Origin: Achromobacter sp. ASV32 | Lineage (GTDB): Bacteria > Pseudomonadota > Gammaproteobacteria > Burkholderiales > Burkholderiaceae_B | DNA: 64,000 nt | NCBI RefSeq assembly: GCF_016428805.1 | Contig: NZ_JAELTJ010000003.1 | Span: 1-64,000, forward strand | Reading direction: 5' to 3' | Shown here: piece after piece, positions 8,275-15,938 of the stretch | How positions within the stretch are numbered: the stretch's first letter is position 1 | How the letters are laid out: every line of letters starts with the position of its first letter | Notes under the pieces: generated by a model | Seen by the model: only the letters and a program-made list of their open reading frames with translations | What the model was told of the DNA's origin: nothing | Database searches by the model: none | Program-made: the position numbers and the translations under genes

Positions 8275-9207
8275 ATGAAAATCCCTCTGCTGATTCTCTG
8301 CCCCGTCGTGCGCGCCAATCTGGATGCGCTGATGCAGCGTTACGACGTCACCTATGCCCCCACCGCACAAGAGCGCACGGCCGCCATCGCCACGCAGGGC
8401 GCGCGTTTCCAGGCGGTGCTGACCATTGGCACCATCGGCCTGACCGCCGACGAAATCGCGGCCATGCCAGCCCTTGCCCTGATTTCATGCATGGGCGTCG
8501 GTCACGAAAGCGTGGACGTCAACGCCGCCAAGGCGCGCGGCATCATCGTCACCAATGGCCGCGGCGCCAACGATGAATGCGTGGCCGACCACGCAATGGG
8601 GCTGGTCATCGCCAGCATCCGCAACTTCCGCAAGCTGGACCAACTGTGCCGGGACGGCGTGTGGCGCACCGCCATTACGCCGCCGCGCAACGTCTCGGGC
8701 AAGCGGCTGGGCATTCTGGGCATGGGCGCCATCGGTGAAAAAATCGCCACGCGCGCCGCTGGCTTTCACATGCCGGTGGCCTATCACAACCGCAATGCCA
8801 AGCCCGGTTCGCCGTATGCGTACTTTGATAGCGTGCTGGGGTTGGCGGCGTGGTGTGATGTTCTCGTCTGTGCCGCGCCAGGTGGCGCGTCCACGCACCA
8901 CATGATCAACGCGCAAGTGTTGCAGGCCTTGGGAGCCGACGGCTATCTGGTCAACGTCGGCCGTGGCAGCATCGTCGACACCCAGGCGCTGGCCGCCGCA
9001 TTGGCCGCCGGCACCATTGCCGGCGCGGGCATCGACGTCTACGAAAGCGAGCCCCAGCCGCCGGCCGAACTGATCGGGCTGGACAACGTGATCCTGACGC
9101 CGCACCTGGCCGGCTGGTCGCCGGAGTCCATCCACGCGCAGTTCACCAATTTCGTCGAGAACATCGACGGGCATTTTTCCGGACGCGGCGTGGTCACGCC
9201 GGTATGA
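8275..9207 (+). CDS. D-2-hydroxyacid dehydrogenase (NAD(P)-dependent)
   Basis: Cytosolic oxidoreductase of 310 residues, reducing 2-keto acids such as glyoxylate or hydroxypyruvate, or oxidising D-2-hydroxyacids. The nucleotide-binding motif LGILGMGAIGEKIA lies near residue 147, and the catalytic triad is complete: Arg in NVGRGSIVD, Glu in DVYESEP and His in LTPHLAGWS. The exact substrate cannot be assigned. The ATG at 8275 gives the standard N-terminus (MKIPLLILCP); an ATG 36 bases upstream is in frame but adds non-conserved residues, and neither has an ideal ribosome-binding site. The stop overlaps the start of the SUKH-like gene (ATGA). Confidence 0.88.
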   Translation: MKIPLLILCPVVRANLDALMQRYDVTYAPTAQERTAAIATQGARFQAVLTIGTIGLTADEIAAMPALALISCMGVGHESVDVNAAKARGIIVTNGRGANDECVADHAMGLVIASIRNFRKLDQLCRDGVWRTAITPPRNVSGKRLGILGMGAIGEKIATRAAGFHMPVAYHNRNAKPGSPYAYFDSVLGLAAWCDVLVCAAPGGASTHHMINAQVLQALGADGYLVNVGRGSIVDTQALAAALAAGTIAGAGIDVYESEPQPPAELIGLDNVILTPHLAGWSPESIHAQFTNFVENIDGHFSGRGVVTPV

Positions 9208-9680
9208 CCCTGCACGAACGTTTCCTGGATTACCTTGCCGCCCGGGGGTGGACGGTACTGCGCAGGGCGGCGAGTACCGGCCCGGCGATTGGGCCGGCAA
9301 CCACCGACAGGCATTCGGCGTTCCTGTCCTTGTACGCACAACTGAGCAGTGCAGACGATGCGTGCTGGTTTCTCAGCGCGGCCGACTACGCTGGTACCGC
9401 CGAAAACGCCTTCGCCTGGGATGCCTTTCGCACCATCGGCCTGGAGGCGGCGATCAACGCCGCCGACCGCCAGGCGGTCGAGGCTTTCTGGACACGCCAT
9501 CTGCCGTTTTTCATGCGGGTAGGGGGAGACTACGAATTTCTCGCACTCGACCTGAACTCGGGCAGGGTGGTGCACGGGGTCGAACCCGAGTTCGAGGCCG
9601 TCAGCGAGGTCGCCTGCAGCCTGGATGCCTTGTTCGAGCAGGTGCTGGCAGGCGGCAAGGCCGCCGCGCTGTTTGGCTAG
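9204..9680 (+). CDS. SMI1/KNR4 (SUKH)-like protein
   Basis: Protein of 158 residues, no signal peptide, with the tail pattern of SUKH-superfamily proteins: PFFMRVGGDYEFLALDL, then VVHGVEPEFEAVSEVACSLD and a closing hydrophobic helix. SUKH domains are best known as immunity proteins against contact-dependent or polymorphic toxins, but many stand-alone members have no known role. Here it is translationally coupled to a metabolic dehydrogenase and no toxin gene is nearby, so an immunity function is not supported by context. Confidence 0.6.
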   Translation: MTLHERFLDYLAARGWTVLRRAASTGPAIGPATTDRHSAFLSLYAQLSSADDACWFLSAADYAGTAENAFAWDAFRTIGLEAAINAADRQAVEAFWTRHLPFFMRVGGDYEFLALDLNSGRVVHGVEPEFEAVSEVACSLDALFEQVLAGGKAAALFG

Positions 9681-9703
9681 CGTCGCGCCCCTAATTTTCC
9701 AAA

Positions 9704-9731
9704 TTGACATATCGGTAAATCCCGATATGAT
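9704..9731 (+). promoter_or_regulatory. arsR-type promoter with 20-bp operator (site 1)
   Basis: TTGACA (9704-9709) and TATGAT (9726-9731) are spaced 16 bp and form a near-consensus promoter. The dyad ATATCGGTAAATCCCGATAT (9709-9728) fills the spacer and -10, so the bound regulator would exclude polymerase. The -10 ends six bases before the arsR ATG, which implies a leaderless or nearly leaderless transcript (inference). Confidence 0.75.
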
Positions 9732-9737
9732 GGCGGC

Positions 9738-10040
9738 ATGGACTTGCTCGACATCTTCAAAGCCCTCTCGAACCGCACGCGTCTGGACATCCTGAAAGGG
9801 TTGAAGGACCCCGCCAGGAACTTCCCGCCGCAGGACGAAGGCGACGTCAATACGGTCGGCGTCTGCGTCAGCAGCATCCAGGAGGGCGTCGGCCTGTCCC
9901 AGTCCACGGTGTCCGACTACCTTGCCACCCTGCAACGCGCCGGTCTGGTCGAGGTCAGGCGCATTGGGCAGTGGACTTACTACAAGCGCAACGAAGCCAC
10001 CATTCGCGCGCTGGCCCAGCTCATCGGGAAAGAGCTGTAA
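9738..10040 (+). CDS. ArsR family winged-helix regulator
   Basis: Small DNA-binding regulator of 100 residues. The winged-helix covers most of the protein: [19 protein letters not shown], the recognition helix [20 protein letters not shown] and the wing [13 protein letters not shown]. The metal-binding ELCVCDL motif of classical ArsR/SmtB proteins is absent; two nearby residues (VGVC, around residue 43) leave a single Cys. It is therefore more likely to sense an organic or redox signal than a metal. It is flanked by two near-identical dyads, and the downstream oxidoreductase is the likely target. Confidence 0.88.
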   Translation: MDLLDIFKALSNRTRLDILKGLKDPARNFPPQDEGDVNTVGVCVSSIQEGVGLSQSTVSDYLATLQRAGLVEVRRIGQWTYYKRNEATIRALAQLIGKEL

Positions 10041-10054
10041 TTTTTTATCCCAAA

Positions 10055-10074
10055 ATATCGGTAATTCCCGATAT
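10055..10074. promoter_or_regulatory. Second 20-bp ArsR-type operator (site 2)
   Basis: ATATCGGTAATTCCCGATAT differs from the dyad at 9709-9728 by one central base. It sits between the arsR stop and the oxidoreductase start, so the same regulator probably also controls or road-blocks the downstream gene. Confidence 0.75.
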
Positions 10075-10101
10075 CCCTATTTATCGAATCAAGGAATGGC
10101 A

Positions 10102-11073
10102 ATGAAAGCAGTCGTACTTCAATCATTTGGCGGGCCCGAGGCGTTCGAGCTGCGCGACGTACCCACGCCCGTGCCGGGGGCAGGGCAGGTCCTGGTCCGG
10201 GTTCATGCCACGTCCATCAATCCCTTGGACTACCAGGTCCGGCGCGGCGACTATTCCGGCCTGGTGCCGCTGCCGGCCATCACCGGCCACGACGTTTCCG
10301 GCGTCGTCGCAGCCGTGGGGCCGGGCGTCACGGCCTTCGTTCCCGGAGACGAGGTCTGGTACACCCCGCAGATCTTCGACGGCCCGGGCAGCTATGCCGA
10401 ATACCACGTCGCCGCCGAGCACATCGTTGGCAAGAAACCCGCCGCGTTGAGCCACCTGGAGGCCGCCAGCCTCACCCTGGTGGGCGGGACGGCCTGGGAA
10501 GCCCTGGTCGGGCGCGCGGCGCTGCGGGTGGGAGAGCGCATTCTGGTGCATGGCGGCGCGGGCGGTGTCGGTCATGTCGCGATCCAGCTCGCCAAGGCCA
10601 TCGGCGCAAAAGTCTTCACGACCGCGCGCGCAGCCAACGCCGCGTTCGTTCGCGGCCTGGGCGCCGACGAGGTCATCGATTACGAGAAGGAGGATTACGT
10701 CGACGCCATCATGCGGCTGACGGGCGGCGATGGCGTCGATGTCGTGTTCGATACCATCGGCGGCGATACGTTGGCGCGCAGCGCGGACGTGCTGGCGCAG
10801 CGGGGCCGCGTGGTCTCGATCGTGGATATCGCCCAGCCGCAGAACCTGATCCAGGCCTGGGGCAAGAACGCGAGCTACCACTTCGTTTTCACCCGACAGA
10901 ACCGCGGCAAGCTGGACGAGTTGAGCGCATTGGTCACGCGCGGTCAGTTGCGGCCGCACGTCGGCGCGGTGTATTCACTTGCCGACATGGCGGCCTCCCA
11001 TGCCCGGCTGGAAAGCCCCAACAACGGCTTGCGGGGAAAAATCGCGATTGCGGTCGGGCCGCAGCCGGTGTGA
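10102..11073 (+). CDS. Zinc-independent quinone oxidoreductase/MDR family alcohol dehydrogenase
   Basis: NADPH-dependent medium-chain reductase of 323 residues. The GroES-like domain begins at [17 protein letters not shown] and includes [14 protein letters not shown] and [15 protein letters not shown]. The nucleotide-binding motif is [20 protein letters not shown]. Catalytic zinc ligands are missing, as in quinone oxidoreductases and enoyl reductases (zeta-crystallin type). ATG 10102 is preferred over the in-frame ATG six bases upstream because AAGGAA (10091-10096) is then correctly spaced. It lies 61 bp after the ArsR-type gene, with the second operator between, suggesting an inducible response to an electrophile or quinone (inference). 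Confidence 0.88.
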   Translation: MKAVVLQSFGGPEAFELRDVPTPVPGAGQVLVRVHATSINPLDYQVRRGDYSGLVPLPAITGHDVSGVVAAVGPGVTAFVPGDEVWYTPQIFDGPGSYAEYHVAAEHIVGKKPAALSHLEAASLTLVGGTAWEALVGRAALRVGERILVHGGAGGVGHVAIQLAKAIGAKVFTTARAANAAFVRGLGADEVIDYEKEDYVDAIMRLTGGDGVDVVFDTIGGDTLARSADVLAQRGRVVSIVDIAQPQNLIQAWGKNASYHFVFTRQNRGKLDELSALVTRGQLRPHVGAVYSLADMAASHARLESPNNGLRGKIAIAVGPQPV

Positions 11074-11128
11074 GGGAGATTGCCAGGCCCGGCGTCGCAT
11101 CACTGAATCCGGCGCCTGGCACGATGCT

Positions 11129-12106
11129 TCACGCCAGCGGCTGTCCGCTGTGGGAACGGGTGAGGTCGTCGTGCAGGGTCTGCACCGCCGCCGCGTGCGG
11201 ATGCACGTTCAGCTTGCTGCCCACCGTTTCCAGGTACTGGCAGGCGGCATGGCCCGCGGCGGCCTTCTCGTAGCGCGCCACCCAGGCGTTGCGCGCCGGT
11301 TGCTTGTCGAACGGCACCGGCCAGACGTTCGGACGCGGCAAGTGTTCCTCGATGCCCACCCGCCAGGGCTTGGCGCTGACGCGCGCCCGAAAGCAGTGCT
11401 GGTTGCGGCACATGCGTGCGTATATCTTGTCGGCGCCCAGTGTCTCGAACGCCTCGGTCACGGCGGCATCCGATGGCGTGTAGACATCGTGCATGGCCAG
11501 CACGCGCATGCCCGCGGGCGTGCGGTACAGGCGCAAGTGCCAGTCGGGGTGCTGCTGGATGAGGCGGTCCACGCGCTCGCGCACGCTTGCCAGCGGATCG
11601 CGCTTGTCCTCGGTGATACGCAGCCCCTCGGCGCGCGCGCGCCAGAAGCCAAAGGCCGTCACCAGCATGAACGTGGCGACGCACGCCATCGCCGAGCCTG
11701 TTCCGTAGCCCACGGCCAGGGCGCCGATGAACGCCGCGCCGATCACCGTCAGTCCGCGCGCGCTGCCGCGTGTTTCCTCGAAGTCGACATCCACAAACAT
11801 CACGTCGGGCGTATTCAGGCAACGCGCGCCGTAGCCGTTGCGGGTAATGATGCTGTCACCGTCGCGGTCGAGGATTTCCTCGCGGATCGGCATGCCTTCG
11901 GCGCCGTTGTATGCCAGCTTGCGCTCGCGGCGGTTCAGCGTTTCGCCGCTGACAATGCGGTCAAAGGCTGCGCGGGTGCGCTCGTCGGCATGCGCCTGCG
12001 CCGCCGCCTGGCTGTCGTCGGACCAGCCATAGCGGCGCACGGTGTACTGCTTGCCCGCCACGCGCTCCTGGATGCGGCCTTCGGCCCAGTATTGGGGAAC
12101 GATCAC
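11129..12106 (-). CDS. Uncharacterised two-helix membrane protein with a DxD motif
   Basis: Not confidently recognised. About 325 residues from a GTG at 12106 that follows AGAGGG and the upstream stop by a few bases; a TTG 21 bases further upstream is an alternative. A charged N-terminal half ends in CLNTPDVMFVDVDFEE, followed by two adjacent transmembrane helices (roughly residues 120-158), then a C-terminal domain with HPDWHLRLYRTPAGMRVLA and a Cys-containing segment (MCRNQHCF). The order hhhDhD ... T-x-x-G-x-R/H recalls archaeo-eukaryotic primase-like folds, but this is only a motif impression. It is adjacent to the L7/L12-repeat protein on the same strand, so the two probably work together. 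Confidence 0.7.
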   Translation of the reverse strand: MIVPQYWAEGRIQERVAGKQYTVRRYGWSDDSQAAAQAHADERTRAAFDRIVSGETLNRRERKLAYNGAEGMPIREEILDRDGDSIITRNGYGARCLNTPDVMFVDVDFEETRGSARGLTVIGAAFIGALAVGYGTGSAMACVATFMLVTAFGFWRARAEGLRITEDKRDPLASVRERVDRLIQQHPDWHLRLYRTPAGMRVLAMHDVYTPSDAAVTEAFETLGADKIYARMCRNQHCFRARVSAKPWRVGIEEHLPRPNVWPVPFDKQPARNAWVARYEKAAAGHAACQYLETVGSKLNVHPHAAAVQTLHDDLTRSHSGQPLA

Positions 12107-12110
12107 GGTT

Positions 12111-12617
12111 TCAGGCCCTCTTGCCAAGAAATACCCATGCCAGCACCGCGAGCAGCACGATGATCAGGAAAGGCAGCCATTTGAAGCCGCCGCCCGACAC
12201 CCGGCCGGGTTCGAGCATGGGATTGGCCGACGCGTTGGAGGGCAGATGGCCAATATCCGCGGCCGCGGGATCGATCTGCGCGTCCACCAGTCTCTTGGCA
12301 TCGGCCAACCCCAGGCCCGTGGCATCGCGTGTGATCTTCACGGCCTCGACCTTCTTGCCGCGCGCCAGGGCGGCCAGCGCTGCCGGCGGCACCACGGCGG
12401 GCCGGCTGCCTTGCGCACCGCCAGCCTGGGCCTGGCCGTCAGCCCAGCCGGTGTCCTGCGCGGGCGCCTCGCCGCCCGCTTCGCTATTGGCGTAGCGCTC
12501 GACGGCCTCCTTGGACGATTTGAGGTCCATGCCGGTGCGGTCGCGCGTGATCTTGATGGCTTCGATGAAGTTGCCGCGCGCCAACGCAGCGATGGCTTCA
12601 GGGGGCAACTGGGTCAT
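12111..12617 (-). CDS. Membrane-anchored protein with two L7/L12 C-terminal-domain-like repeats
   Basis: Protein of 168 residues. Two related repeats occur: ALARGNFIEAIKITRDRTGM near residue 10 and ALARGKKVEAVKITRDATGL near residue 90, each followed by a Lys/Ala helix. This is the pattern of the ribosomal L7/L12 C-terminal domain, a protein-protein interaction module also found in uncharacterised bacterial proteins. A Gly/Ala-rich linker separates the repeats and one transmembrane helix (WLPFLIIVLLAVLAWVFLG) ends the protein. ATG 12617 is preceded by a clear AGGAGA. The stop is four bases before the next gene's GTG. Function unknown. Confidence 0.75.
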   Translation of the reverse strand: MTQLPPEAIAALARGNFIEAIKITRDRTGMDLKSSKEAVERYANSEAGGEAPAQDTGWADGQAQAGGAQGSRPAVVPPAALAALARGKKVEAVKITRDATGLGLADAKRLVDAQIDPAAADIGHLPSNASANPMLEPGRVSGGGFKWLPFLIIVLLAVLAWVFLGKRA

Positions 12618-12749
12618 GACGTCTCCTGAGGGGCGCTGTTGTAGTCGGGCGCCATACTTTACCCGTTCGGGTCTTGGTTGCATCGGCCTGGGATGCTTCC
12701 AGCTCGGCCGGGGCTGCCGCGTGGTTTGCCGCCGCCGGGTGCGATACCG

Positions 12750-13406
12750 TCATTTATCGACCGACGGCATATCGCAGGTCGTCTCCGACGACGAGCAGAT
12801 GCCCCGGAACCACGCGCGTCCCTGCGCGCGATCCTTGGGGGCAAGCGGCTCGAACTTGTCGCTGTTGCGCATCTCGTAATCCAGCAGCAGCCAGTCGCCA
12901 GCGCAGGCGACGATGCCCCGCAAGGCGGCTCTTTCGGTCAGCCAGTCGCTGCCCAGGTCCAGTATCCGCTCGCTGCCGGCATCCGGCCGGGCGTAGCCCC
13001 GCGCCGATTGAATGCCAATGCGTGCATCCGAGGCTTCGATCCACCCCTCGCCCTGATACACGGGCCGTGGCCGGGGCTGGTCGTTACCGGTCTTGTCGTC
13101 GCTGGCGCGCTTGATCTTGAGCCAGCCATCGCGCGCCTCGATCACGTCGAAGGTGACGCTGTAATAGTCGATGGTGGGATCAGGGCCGTCGCCGCGGGTG
13201 GTGGGCAGCGTGCCCAGCACGTTGGACTCGGCGGACGCCGCCGCGCGCACCTGAATCGCGGGCTTCTGGTCGTTGGTCCAACCCGAGAAGCTGCAGGTCG
13301 TGGGGCCGGGTGGGGTCCAGGGCGCAGTCTTGGGGGCGGACTGCGCGCTCAGGCCGGGGGAAAGGACGAGGGCGGCGAGTGCCAGGGCAATCTGTCGAAT
13401 GGTCAT
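12750..13406 (-). CDS. Secreted protein with SH3-like domain
   Basis: About 218 residues with an N-terminal signal peptide (TIRQIALALAALVLSPGLSA, cleavage near AQS). Residues ~45-110 look like a bacterial SH3 (SH3_3) domain: IQVRAAASAESNVLGTLP followed by DGWLKIKRA and EGWIEASD. Such domains often bind peptidoglycan or peptides in the periplasm. Four or more Cys in the C-terminal half may form disulfides. The start could also be the ATG at 13418; neither has a good ribosome-binding site. Role unknown; no obvious partner gene. Confidence 0.7.
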   Translation of the reverse strand: MTIRQIALALAALVLSPGLSAQSAPKTAPWTPPGPTTCSFSGWTNDQKPAIQVRAAASAESNVLGTLPTTRGDGPDPTIDYYSVTFDVIEARDGWLKIKRASDDKTGNDQPRPRPVYQGEGWIEASDARIGIQSARGYARPDAGSERILDLGSDWLTERAALRGIVACAGDWLLLDYEMRNSDKFEPLAPKDRAQGRAWFRGICSSSETTCDMPSVDK

Positions 13407-13826
13407 GGGGGCGAGCATGGCGTCGATCGAAGCTGGGGAATAATGGTGCCAGATTACAGCTTTCGGCCCCGAAGTTGTAGCGCGATTATCTTTTGTCTGC
13501 GGCAGGCATGCGCGGATGTCACGCTGGCACGAATATCCGGTGCAATCCGTTATTGAACTGCGGATATAGGGCTTTGCCTTGCGCAAGCGCAGCCTCTGGA
13601 ATACGCAAGGCTCCTATTTGCAGCAACCGCACTGTCAAGAATTGTCAAAGAAAATGCAGTAATCATTTCAGGCGATATGCTGTCGGTGACTCGCTTGTTC
13701 GCAGCCGCCGTGTCTGCCGGGCGTCGGCAGGGGGAATCCCGATGCCGTCGCCAGGAATCAGGGCGCGGCGAGTATGGACGAGCGTAGCGTCTTTGCCCCA
13801 TTGGCTATCAGCGCGGAGGTGAGGTC
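13407..13826. other. Intergenic region upstream of the diguanylate cyclase
   Basis: No convincing gene. It separates the divergent secreted-protein and GGDEF genes. Composition is more AT-rich around 13610-13680 (ATTGTCAAAGAAAATGCAG), where promoters are likely, but I cannot assign one. Confidence 0.4.
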
Positions 13827-15410
13827 TTGCATGAGCAAAGCAGCCATGGACAGCAGATCCGGCGATTCGCGCGTCGCGCCATGCTGGGATTGGCCATCGC
13901 CTGGCTGCTGCTGGTAGCGGGCCTGGGCGGGTGGATATCGCAAAGAATGGCGACGGCGCAGCTCGACAGGTTGGCGGCCAGCCTGGAATACGAGGCCAAA
14001 ACCACCGCGCGCGTCATGGGTCGCCTGTTCACCGAGATGGTCAGCGTGGCCAATATGGTGGCGCGCCAGGGGCTGGTCATCGAGCTTGCCAGCCGATATC
14101 GCGTGGATCCGCCTGGCGCTGCCCAGCTGACACGCCAGGAGCGCGCCGCGCAGTTTACCCGCGACCCCCTGGTGCGCAGAGTCGGTGAATTCATGAACGC
14201 GCTGGCAGGTGATCTGCACTACGCCCGCATTTATATGAATAACCTGTCGGACGACACCGTGACGGCCAGCAATTGGGCGGAGTCCGGCAGCATCGTGGGC
14301 ATGATCTATTCCGGCCGGCCTTACCTCATCGACGCCTTGCGCACCGGCAATGGCTATTCATTCGGTATTGCCCGGTTGAATAAAACGCCGTCTTATTTCG
14401 TGGCCAGTCGTATCGAGGACGCAAACGACGCACCCCTGGGCTCGGTTACGGTGAAGTTTGACGCGCCTGAGGTGGCGATGTATCTGACCGGGCGCCATAT
14501 TGCGCTGATCGTCAATCGCCAGGGGCGCGTGATCACGGCGTCGGACGATCGATTCATGCTGCGCAACGTCGCAATGCTTTTGCCGCCAGGCACGGTACTG
14601 CCGTCCGACGGCGAGGAAGCGTTGGGCGAGCCCATGGATGTGCGCCCGGCAGGCAGCGCAGAATCCGCTGACCAGTGGTTGATTGACGGCAGCCCCTATC
14701 TGCTGCGCCGCCAGCCCTTGGCGGGCACACAATACCAGTTGCTCACCCTGGCCACCTTGGAGCACTTGGCCCCCACGCGCAGGCAGCACTTGCTGTTGGC
14801 GGGGTTGGTCGCGGGGGTCGGCCTGGTCCTGATTCTGCTAGGTGGCCACGCGGTCATGCAGATGGTGATGCGCCGGCAGGACGACCGGCATGCCGCCAAC
14901 TATGACGCCCTGACCAGCCTGCCGAATCGACGAGCGATCCTGACCGAGTTGGAGCGCATGTTCGCGCTGGCCAGGCGGACGCGCCAATGGGTGGTGGTGG
15001 CATTCATTGATCTGGACGGGTTCAAGCCGATCAACGACACCTTCGGGCATGAGGTGGGCGACCAATTCCTGGTCGAGGTGGGCCGGCGGATGTCGGCCGG
15101 TCTGGGCGCGGGCGAGATGCTGGGCCGGTGGGGCGGCGATGAGTTCGTCGTGATTGGCGTGGTCGCACCGCCGCGGCGGGATGATCCGCAAGGGGTCGTC
15201 GACGCAATGCGCGGCCGGCTGGCGCCGTTGTTGACTGGTTCGTATGCGTTCGCGGACTGCGGCTTTCATTATCCGGGCGCAAGCCTGGGCATTGTCAGCG
15301 TCGATCCGTCCGTCTGTTCGCTGCAGGCCGCGCTCAAGGAAGCCGACCGGCTGATGTATGCCGACAAGCAGGCGCGACGGACGGGGAAAATGCGTTTCGT
15401 CAGCCCGTAG
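13827..15410 (+). CDS. Membrane-bound diguanylate cyclase with periplasmic sensor domain
   Basis: Protein of 527 residues that would make cyclic-di-GMP from two GTP. One helix lies near residues 18-38, a large periplasmic region (Cache-like, with SYFVASRIEDANDAPLGSVTVKF) follows, then a second helix near 315-338 and a GGDEF domain (YDALTSLPNRRAIL, FIDLDGFKPIND, RWGGDEFVVIG). The active-site GGDEF is intact. The product-inhibition I-site (RxxD five residues before) is replaced by G-A-G-E, so feedback inhibition is probably lost. No EAL domain. The start is TTG, chosen because GGAGGT (13815-13820) is spaced six bases from it; a later in-frame ATG at 13881 would lose the N-terminal segment. Confidence 0.9.
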   Translation: MHEQSSHGQQIRRFARRAMLGLAIAWLLLVAGLGGWISQRMATAQLDRLAASLEYEAKTTARVMGRLFTEMVSVANMVARQGLVIELASRYRVDPPGAAQLTRQERAAQFTRDPLVRRVGEFMNALAGDLHYARIYMNNLSDDTVTASNWAESGSIVGMIYSGRPYLIDALRTGNGYSFGIARLNKTPSYFVASRIEDANDAPLGSVTVKFDAPEVAMYLTGRHIALIVNRQGRVITASDDRFMLRNVAMLLPPGTVLPSDGEEALGEPMDVRPAGSAESADQWLIDGSPYLLRRQPLAGTQYQLLTLATLEHLAPTRRQHLLLAGLVAGVGLVLILLGGHAVMQMVMRRQDDRHAANYDALTSLPNRRAILTELERMFALARRTRQWVVVAFIDLDGFKPINDTFGHEVGDQFLVEVGRRMSAGLGAGEMLGRWGGDEFVVIGVVAPPRRDDPQGVVDAMRGRLAPLLTGSYAFADCGFHYPGASLGIVSVDPSVCSLQAALKEADRLMYADKQARRTGKMRFVSP

Positions 15411-15493
15411 CGATCTGCGAGCTTGGGGCTTGGGGGGGCGCCGGCACCGAACAACGTAAAATGTCTGACTTCCTGCCTCTACATGCTTTCCTT

Positions 15494-15784
15494 ATGAATC
15501 TTGAACGACTGCGTCGCGAGTTTCCCGACTACGACATCACAACCCTGCCGACCCTGCCCGAAGGTTACTCCGACACGTCGAGTTACATCGACGCAGCCCC
15601 TTCGTTCGAGAACGCGGAGCGCGGCTTGAAAGTGTATGTCGACTACGCCGACTATGCCGACCGCGAATCCGGCCGGAGCCAGCGTTTCTGTGTTTCTCGC
15701 TACGACGAGGAAGAAGGCGACTACGAAGACGTCGCCCTGTCGACGAACGACTGGGACGAAGTCGTGCGCTTCCTGACCGCCTGA
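15494..15784 (+). CDS. Small acidic cytosolic protein of unknown function
   Basis: About 96 residues from ATG 15494 (MNLERLRREFPDYDITTLP), or 107 if the ATG at 15461 is used; neither has a ribosome-binding site, and a TAAAAT (15457-15462) upstream favours the later start. It is rich in Asp, Glu and Tyr (VYVDYADYADRESGRSQ, YDEEEGDYEDVAL), with no helix or signal peptide. Not recognised. It ends at the strong hairpin shared with the autotransporter. Confidence 0.6.
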   Translation: MNLERLRREFPDYDITTLPTLPEGYSDTSSYIDAAPSFENAERGLKVYVDYADYADRESGRSQRFCVSRYDEEEGDYEDVALSTNDWDEVVRFLTA

Positions 15785-15894
15785 ACGGCCTCGCCGGGGC
15801 GGTCGGTTTGCGCGACCGTGCCTGGCCGGGTGCAGGCTTCGGGTCGTCCGCTCCCAGTCCCAAGCGGGCCACTTCCCGTCTGGTGCTGGCCGTC

Positions 15895-15920
15895 GCAGGC
15901 GTCGCGCTCGCGACGCCTGC
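15895..15920. terminator. Strong hairpin between convergent genes
   Basis: GCAGGCGTCGC and GCGACGCCTGC form a perfect 11-bp stem with a 4-base loop. It lies between the convergent small acidic protein and autotransporter genes and is probably a bidirectional terminator, although there is no long T-run. Confidence 0.7.
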
Positions 15921-15938
15921 ACACCGTTTGGTGTCAGC

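Noticed and set aside
8275-9680. Toxin-immunity locus
   Set aside because: The SUKH-like protein is the only hint; no polymorphic toxin, secretion apparatus or recombination region is nearby.
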